Shown here: positions 32,083 through 32,905 of the stretch, in pieces
Layout: every line of letters begins with the position of its first letter
Position numbering within the stretch: position 1 is the first letter of the stretch
Source: Bacillota bacterium
GTDB lineage: Bacteria > Bacillota > Clostridia > Lachnospirales > Lachnospiraceae
DNA length: 32,905 nt
Assembly: GCA_023415635.1 (NCBI GenBank)
Contig: JAEZJV010000081.1
Location: 1-32,905 of the forward strand
Direction: 5' to 3'
Made by a program: the position numbers and the translations under genes
Notes under the pieces: model-generated
The model's input: only the letters and a program-made list of their open reading frames with translations
Database searches by the model: none
Told to the model about the DNA's origin: nothing

Positions 32083-32622
32083 CTAGTCCTCAATATAATT
32101 CTCTTTAAGGTTTATGGTATAAACCTCATCACAGCTAATTCGGGGAGAATTAATGATACCGGATTTTGCTTTCACACGTATTTCAACCTTACCTTCACTT
32201 GTAGGAACAAAATCAATGGATACCTTACCGTGAAAAATATCATTGAAGATTCCTGCATCAACAAGCATGGGCTCATGGTTTTCAAAATTGAATCGGATTT
32301 CAAGATTGGCTTCCTGGTCAAAAAGGTTAATTTCCTCAGTAGGAAAATAAATAGATTGTCCGGCTTCCAGATTAGTAACAGTGATTCCTTCATTGATTGG
32401 ATCTTCCGGGCCTCTGTAATATGCAACTAAAGACTCAAGTTTCAAATCGGTGCCGTTCTTCACGATTATCTTATTGTCGTTGTTTTCCATATATATAATG
32501 ATGCCGGAAATGATTAAGAGGACTGCTACGATAATGCCTGCAACAAGCATTTTCTTTTTTGAATCAAAAAAATGCACTGCAACATTTTCTTCCTGCTTTT
32601 TCTTTGCTCTAATTTTTCTCAT
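32083..32622 (-). CDS. membrane-anchored protein of unknown function
   Basis: A 179-aa protein I do not recognise. A positively charged N-terminus (MRKIRAKKKQEE) precedes one hydrophobic helix (about residues 26-44, LVAGIIVAVLLIISGIIIY), so residues 47-179 should lie outside the membrane. The outer part alternates hydrophobic and polar residues in a beta-sandwich-like pattern (EIRFNFENHEPM, then GKVSIDFVPTSEGKVEIRVKAKSG). The ATG at 32622 has GGAGGAG 7 nt upstream and a candidate promoter lies at 32669-32697, so it is a real gene. The hydratase follows 67 nt later and may be co-transcribed. Confidence 0.8.
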   Translation of the reverse strand: MRKIRAKKKQEENVAVHFFDSKKKMLVAGIIVAVLLIISGIIIYMENNDNKIIVKNGTDLKLESLVAYYRGPEDPINEGITVTNLEAGQSIYFPTEEINLFDQEANLEIRFNFENHEPMLVDAGIFNDIFHGKVSIDFVPTSEGKVEIRVKAKSGIINSPRISCDEVYTINLKENYIED

Positions 32623-32668
32623 GTAGATACTCCTCCATAATAAATCTTCTAATTTTCAGACATCCTTA

Positions 32669-32697
32669 ATGATAATATTTCACAGAGAAATAATCAA
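32669..32697 (-). promoter_or_regulatory. candidate promoter of the membrane protein and hydratase genes
   Basis: Minus strand TTGATT (32697-32692), a 17-nt spacer, then TATCAT (32674-32669), about 47 nt before the ATG at 32622. Confidence 0.6.
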
Positions 32698-32737
32698 GCT
32701 TTTTTTCTGATTAAAGTAAAACAAAATAGAAATAATA

Positions 32738-32768
32738 GAAAAAGAAGGCCTGTATATAACAAGCCTTC
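32738..32768 (-). terminator. intrinsic terminator of a gene beyond the right edge
   Basis: GAAGGC (32744-32749) pairs with GCCTTC (32763-32768), and inside it TGT with ACA; one mismatch separates them. On the minus strand TTTTTCTATT follows. It insulates the gene at 32083-32622 from upstream transcription. Confidence 0.75.
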
Positions 32769-32797
32769 CTTAAAAATCAGGTTCTATAATAAATGTT

Positions 32798-32826
32798 GGG
32801 GTGATACTTCACCCCGATATTTTTTT
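32798..32826 (+). terminator. terminator-like hairpin reading rightward
   Basis: GGGGTGA (32798-32804) pairs with TCACCCC (32809-32815) around TACT. On the plus strand GATATTTTTTT follows. No plus-strand gene lies before it, so either an unannotated short rightward transcript ends here or it belongs to a repeat element. Confidence 0.5.
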
Positions 32827-32827
32827 A

Positions 32828-32905
32828 TATTAAAATGCACTTATAACAAGCCTACCTCCCTCCGTTCTGCGACCAAACTTACTAAAAAGGGGTAGATGTA
32901 TAAGT
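32828..32905. other. edge segment, possibly part of a dispersed repeat
   Basis: Two minus-strand frames stay open from the edge (ending at about 32831 with ...SKFGRRTEGGRLVISAF, and at about 32843 with ...VSLVAERREVGLL), and the plus strand reads KPTSLRSATKLT. They are too short to assign. TATAACAAGCCT occurs at 32842-32853 and again at 32755-32766. Nothing functional can be named. Confidence 0.35.

Noticed and set aside
1..32905. CRISPR array, tRNA, rRNA, transposase, phage or toxin-antitoxin genes
   Set aside because: No spaced direct repeats, cloverleaf-like sequences or matching protein motifs were seen on either strand.

Overview
The window reads as a chromosomal segment of a low-to-moderate GC Clostridia, most likely a Lachnospiraceae member (Lachnoclostridium/Anaerocolumna-like). 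The grounds are the IspH fused to ribosomal protein S1 domains, the ylxM-ffh-rpsP-khpA and rnc-smc-ftsY clusters, strong AGGAGG-type ribosome binding sites, TTGACA/TATAAT-type promoters and anaerobic biotin-dependent carboxyl-transfer genes. Species placement is an inference from gene content. All 26 protein genes I support lie on the minus strand, so transcription runs from high to low coordinates.

Layout in the direction of transcription. (1) 32905-29683: an edge stretch with repeats and terminators, a one-helix membrane protein of unknown function, and an aconitase-superfamily hydratase with its own terminator. (2) 29625-24589: folD, rimO, pgsA (overlapping rimO by 4 nt), cinA and a GerMN-domain lipoprotein. 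(3) 24572-19480: a long palindrome and a promoter, then an HI0933-type flavoprotein, cmk, ispH-S1 and cheR, closed by a terminator. (4) 19440-17950: promoter, plsX, acpP, terminator. (5) 17905-12434: rnc, smc, ftsY. (6) 12419-11047: a 102-nt near-continuous hairpin followed by threonine ammonia-lyase. (7) 10747-8884: a promoter with a LexA/DinR box, recA and recX. (8) 8748-4993: a four-gene biotin-dependent carboxyl-transfer module (acyl-CoA carboxyltransferase, OadG-like membrane subunit, biotin carrier, oxaloacetate/pyruvate carboxyltransferase) and a strong terminator. (9) 4924-2690: a hybrid histidine kinase and a separate Hpt protein. (10) 2636-111: a near-consensus promoter fused to a 13-bp hairpin, ylxM, ffh, a 24-bp perfect hairpin, rpsP and khpA.

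Most genes are housekeeping: protein targeting (ffh, ftsY, ylxM), translation (rpsP, S1, rimO), chromosome maintenance (smc, recA, recX), RNA processing (rnc, khpA), lipid synthesis (plsX, acpP, pgsA), isoprenoids (ispH) and one-carbon metabolism (folD). The usual Firmicutes neighbourhoods are rearranged. About 10 kb (ilvA, recA-recX, the carboxyl-transfer module, the kinase pair) separates ftsY from ylxM-ffh, and recA is not beside cinA.

The least ordinary signals are non-coding. They are three unrelated long intergenic hairpins (12318-12419, 666-730, 24529-24572), a promoter whose start point falls inside a hairpin carrying the ylxM ribosome binding site (2575-2636), and a repeat-like right edge. 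The most interesting gene set is the carboxyl-transfer module, which has two carboxyltransferase subunits and a biotin carrier but no biotin carboxylase and no membrane decarboxylase subunit here. That is the composition of a transcarboxylase. I found no tRNA, rRNA, CRISPR array, transposase or phage gene.
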